Shown here piece by piece: positions 62,759 to 64,000 of a DNA stretch of 64,000 nt. Location: NCBI RefSeq assembly GCF_028640845.1, contig NC_080540.1, forward strand, positions 152,341,920 to 152,405,919, read 5' to 3'. How positions within the stretch are numbered: the stretch's first letter is position 1; the number at the start of each line of letters is the position of its first letter. Origin of the DNA: Ahaetulla prasina (lineage: Eukaryota; Chordata; Lepidosauria; Squamata; Colubridae). The position numbers were made by a program, and so were the translations under genes. Under the pieces are notes generated by a model, which worked only from the letters and a program-made list of their open reading frames with translations, was not told where the DNA came from and made no database searches.

Positions 62759-63095
62759 AAATATTGTGGTAGTAAATAAGAGCCAGAAAAGAGTGGTGAT
62801 GATAGATATAGCAGTGTCAAATGTCAGCAACATCAGGAAGAAGAACTATGTGAAACTGGAGAAGTACCAAGGCCTGAATGGGGAACTAGAGAGGATGAGG
62901 AAAATATGACCAAAGTGGTCCCAATGGTAGAAACACCAGAGGCAGTGAGTCCTAAGTTGGAAGAGTGGCTTCAACAGATCCCAGGAAAAACACCAGAGCT
63001 CTCCATCCAGAAGAGACCTCTGTTTGGAAGATATTGTGCAGAATCCTTAAATTCCGAGGTTGGTAGAGGACCTGAGATTGAGGAATTAAGGGTGA

Positions 63096-63719
63096 GGAGA
63101 GAATTTTATACTTACTTACTTATTTTCTGGCATGTTTAGTCTTTTCTAGGGGGGAAATGTCCACTATGAATAAATTCTGAACTGTCTTGTTAATTCTAAG
63201 TTTGTTTCTACACAGATTTATTGCAATCTCTGTACTTTACTTTTCCAATTCAACTTTTTTACATTAGAGTGAAACTTGCTAGTCAGCATTGTTGTTGTTG
63301 TTGTTTTAAAAGCCTGGTTGAATAGTTCAAAATAACCCAGAGACTGGCTTGTCAGGTATGTGCCCTTGCACGAATTCATGAATACATTTGCATCTCCCAG
63401 TGGAATTTGCCAAATCGCTCCCGATGTAAAATGTATGAGAATGCTGTTTTTGGCAATTAGCACTCTGGATATCAAAGCTGGAAGCAGAACATGGGAGAAG
63501 TGAGGAGAGGGTGGCAGCAATGGTGGGAGATGCTGGTAAGTGACAGAAGAACGAGTCGTTTCTAATTGAATTTAGAAGAAAGCCGGTTAGAAAAGTGATT
63601 CTTTGTGATGTTTCCACCATAAAGTCTCCTTGATGGCTTTAAAAAATTCACCTTCCCCCAAGCTCACCTATTTCATATGGTTGTGGGAAAGATTCAAATT
63701 TTGGGATCGAGAGTATTAC
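63096..63719. other. No gene or recognised repeat
   Basis: A short ACTT array at about 63110-63123 and GTT units at 63288-63305. No assignable element. Confidence 0.45.
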
Positions 63720-64000
63720 ATGCAAGGATGGCCTTCCAAAATTTTAGCAAGAGGTTATCTGCCCGGTTGCTGGGTGGGTATGGCCATGGTGGGCGTGGCC
63801 TAGTTGGCCTCCTGCATCACAGTGTGTGTGGGGGGTGTTTTTGCCCTCACTGGGCTCCGGAGGCTTTCTTTGAGCCTCTGGGAGGGTGAAAACAGCCTCC
63901 CCAGGCTCCGGAGGCCCTCTTCTGGTAGGCCTGTTTTTTGCCCTCCCTGAGCCTCTGCGTGTGCCCTGCACTTACCTGCATCCAAAATGGGCCATGTGGA
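63720..64000. repeat. GC-rich interspersed segment, cut by window end
   Basis: Phrases TGGGCTCCGGAGGCTTTC, GGGAGGGTGAAAACAGCC and CCAGGCTCCGGAGGCCCTC resemble the insert at 6190-6415. CpG-containing and unlike its AT-rich surroundings. Family not recognised. Confidence 0.45.

Larger units (their letters stand above)
61255..63095 (+). mobile_element. Restriction-like-endonuclease LINE 3' end, split
   Basis: The left part (61255-61803) translates, with stops, to IKTAPKGKLLREHLRKQQTR, SYQWLE, RIQGAGYAERPQ and KILWDFQIQMGRQ. The right part (62788-63095) gives VVMIDIAVSNVSNIRKK, VKLEKYQGLNGELERM and LEEWLQQIPGKTPELSIQKR. This order (Cys/His region, WDF.IQ, then ID.A and EKYQ.L) resembles C-terminal endonuclease regions of R4/R2-type LINEs. 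The clade assignment is by resemblance only. The gap holds a CR1-L3 copy. Confidence 0.6.

Noticed and set aside
1..64000. An undescribed bacterial-style defence or biosynthetic system
   Set aside because: There are no bacterial genes, operons or ribosome-binding sites. All interpretable coding sequence is retrotransposon-derived.

Overview
This 64 kb window looks like nuclear DNA of a squamate reptile, most likely an advanced (colubroid) snake. The evidence is several CR1-L3 (Snake1-type) LINEs ending in AATAG/ATTCT microsatellites, two full Sauria-type SINEs, L2-clade LINEs with a GC hairpin and (AAAT)n tail, tRNA-derived SINEs, Penelope fragments and many non-autonomous DNA transposons. 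I found no host exon, rRNA, tRNA gene, CRISPR array or operon. Every long open frame I could interpret belongs to a retrotransposon. The window therefore reads as intergenic or intronic DNA built from layered mobile elements, with TE-poor stretches of roughly 0.3-1.5 kb between them.

Layout. 0-10 kb: a split palindromic MITE holding a solo LTR (4852-5372), a CR1 3' end, Penelope 3' fragments with hammerhead-like motifs, and hAT MITEs with 8-bp target duplications. 10-19 kb: L2 tails, a TA-flanked MITE, a Sauria SINE, and a three-level nest in which a hAT MITE (15461-18628) is split by an L2 LINE that carries a reverse-oriented solo LTR (16038-16582). 18.8-21.6 kb: a complete ORF1-only L1-like (HAL1-like) insertion with an 18-bp target duplication. 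21.8-34 kb: LINE 3' ends, Penelope GIY-YIG remnants, hAT and mariner-like MITEs, CR1-L3 copies and microsatellites. 34.1-45.3 kb: the deepest nest. An RTE-like LINE is split by an L1-like element, which holds both a CR1-L3 (itself split by a young L2 with a 536-codon open RT frame) and a twin-primed L1. 46-58 kb: LINE 3' ends, MITEs, a second Sauria SINE and a 0.2 kb inverted duplication. 58-64 kb: an L2 tail, a MITE holding a retrovirus-like solo LTR (59555-60175), and a restriction-like-endonuclease LINE split by a CR1-L3 that itself holds a solo LTR.

The elements do not form a pathway. What they give is a relative insertion history, readable from target-site duplications. The two observations most worth following are (i) an open frame that starts at nucleotide 2 of two diverged solo LTRs and ends in the same basic motif RRLDRR-x-QQ despite silent codon changes, and (ii) four unrelated Penelope-type fragments that each preserve a hammerhead-ribozyme-like core. 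Family names come from remembered hallmarks; no database search was possible.
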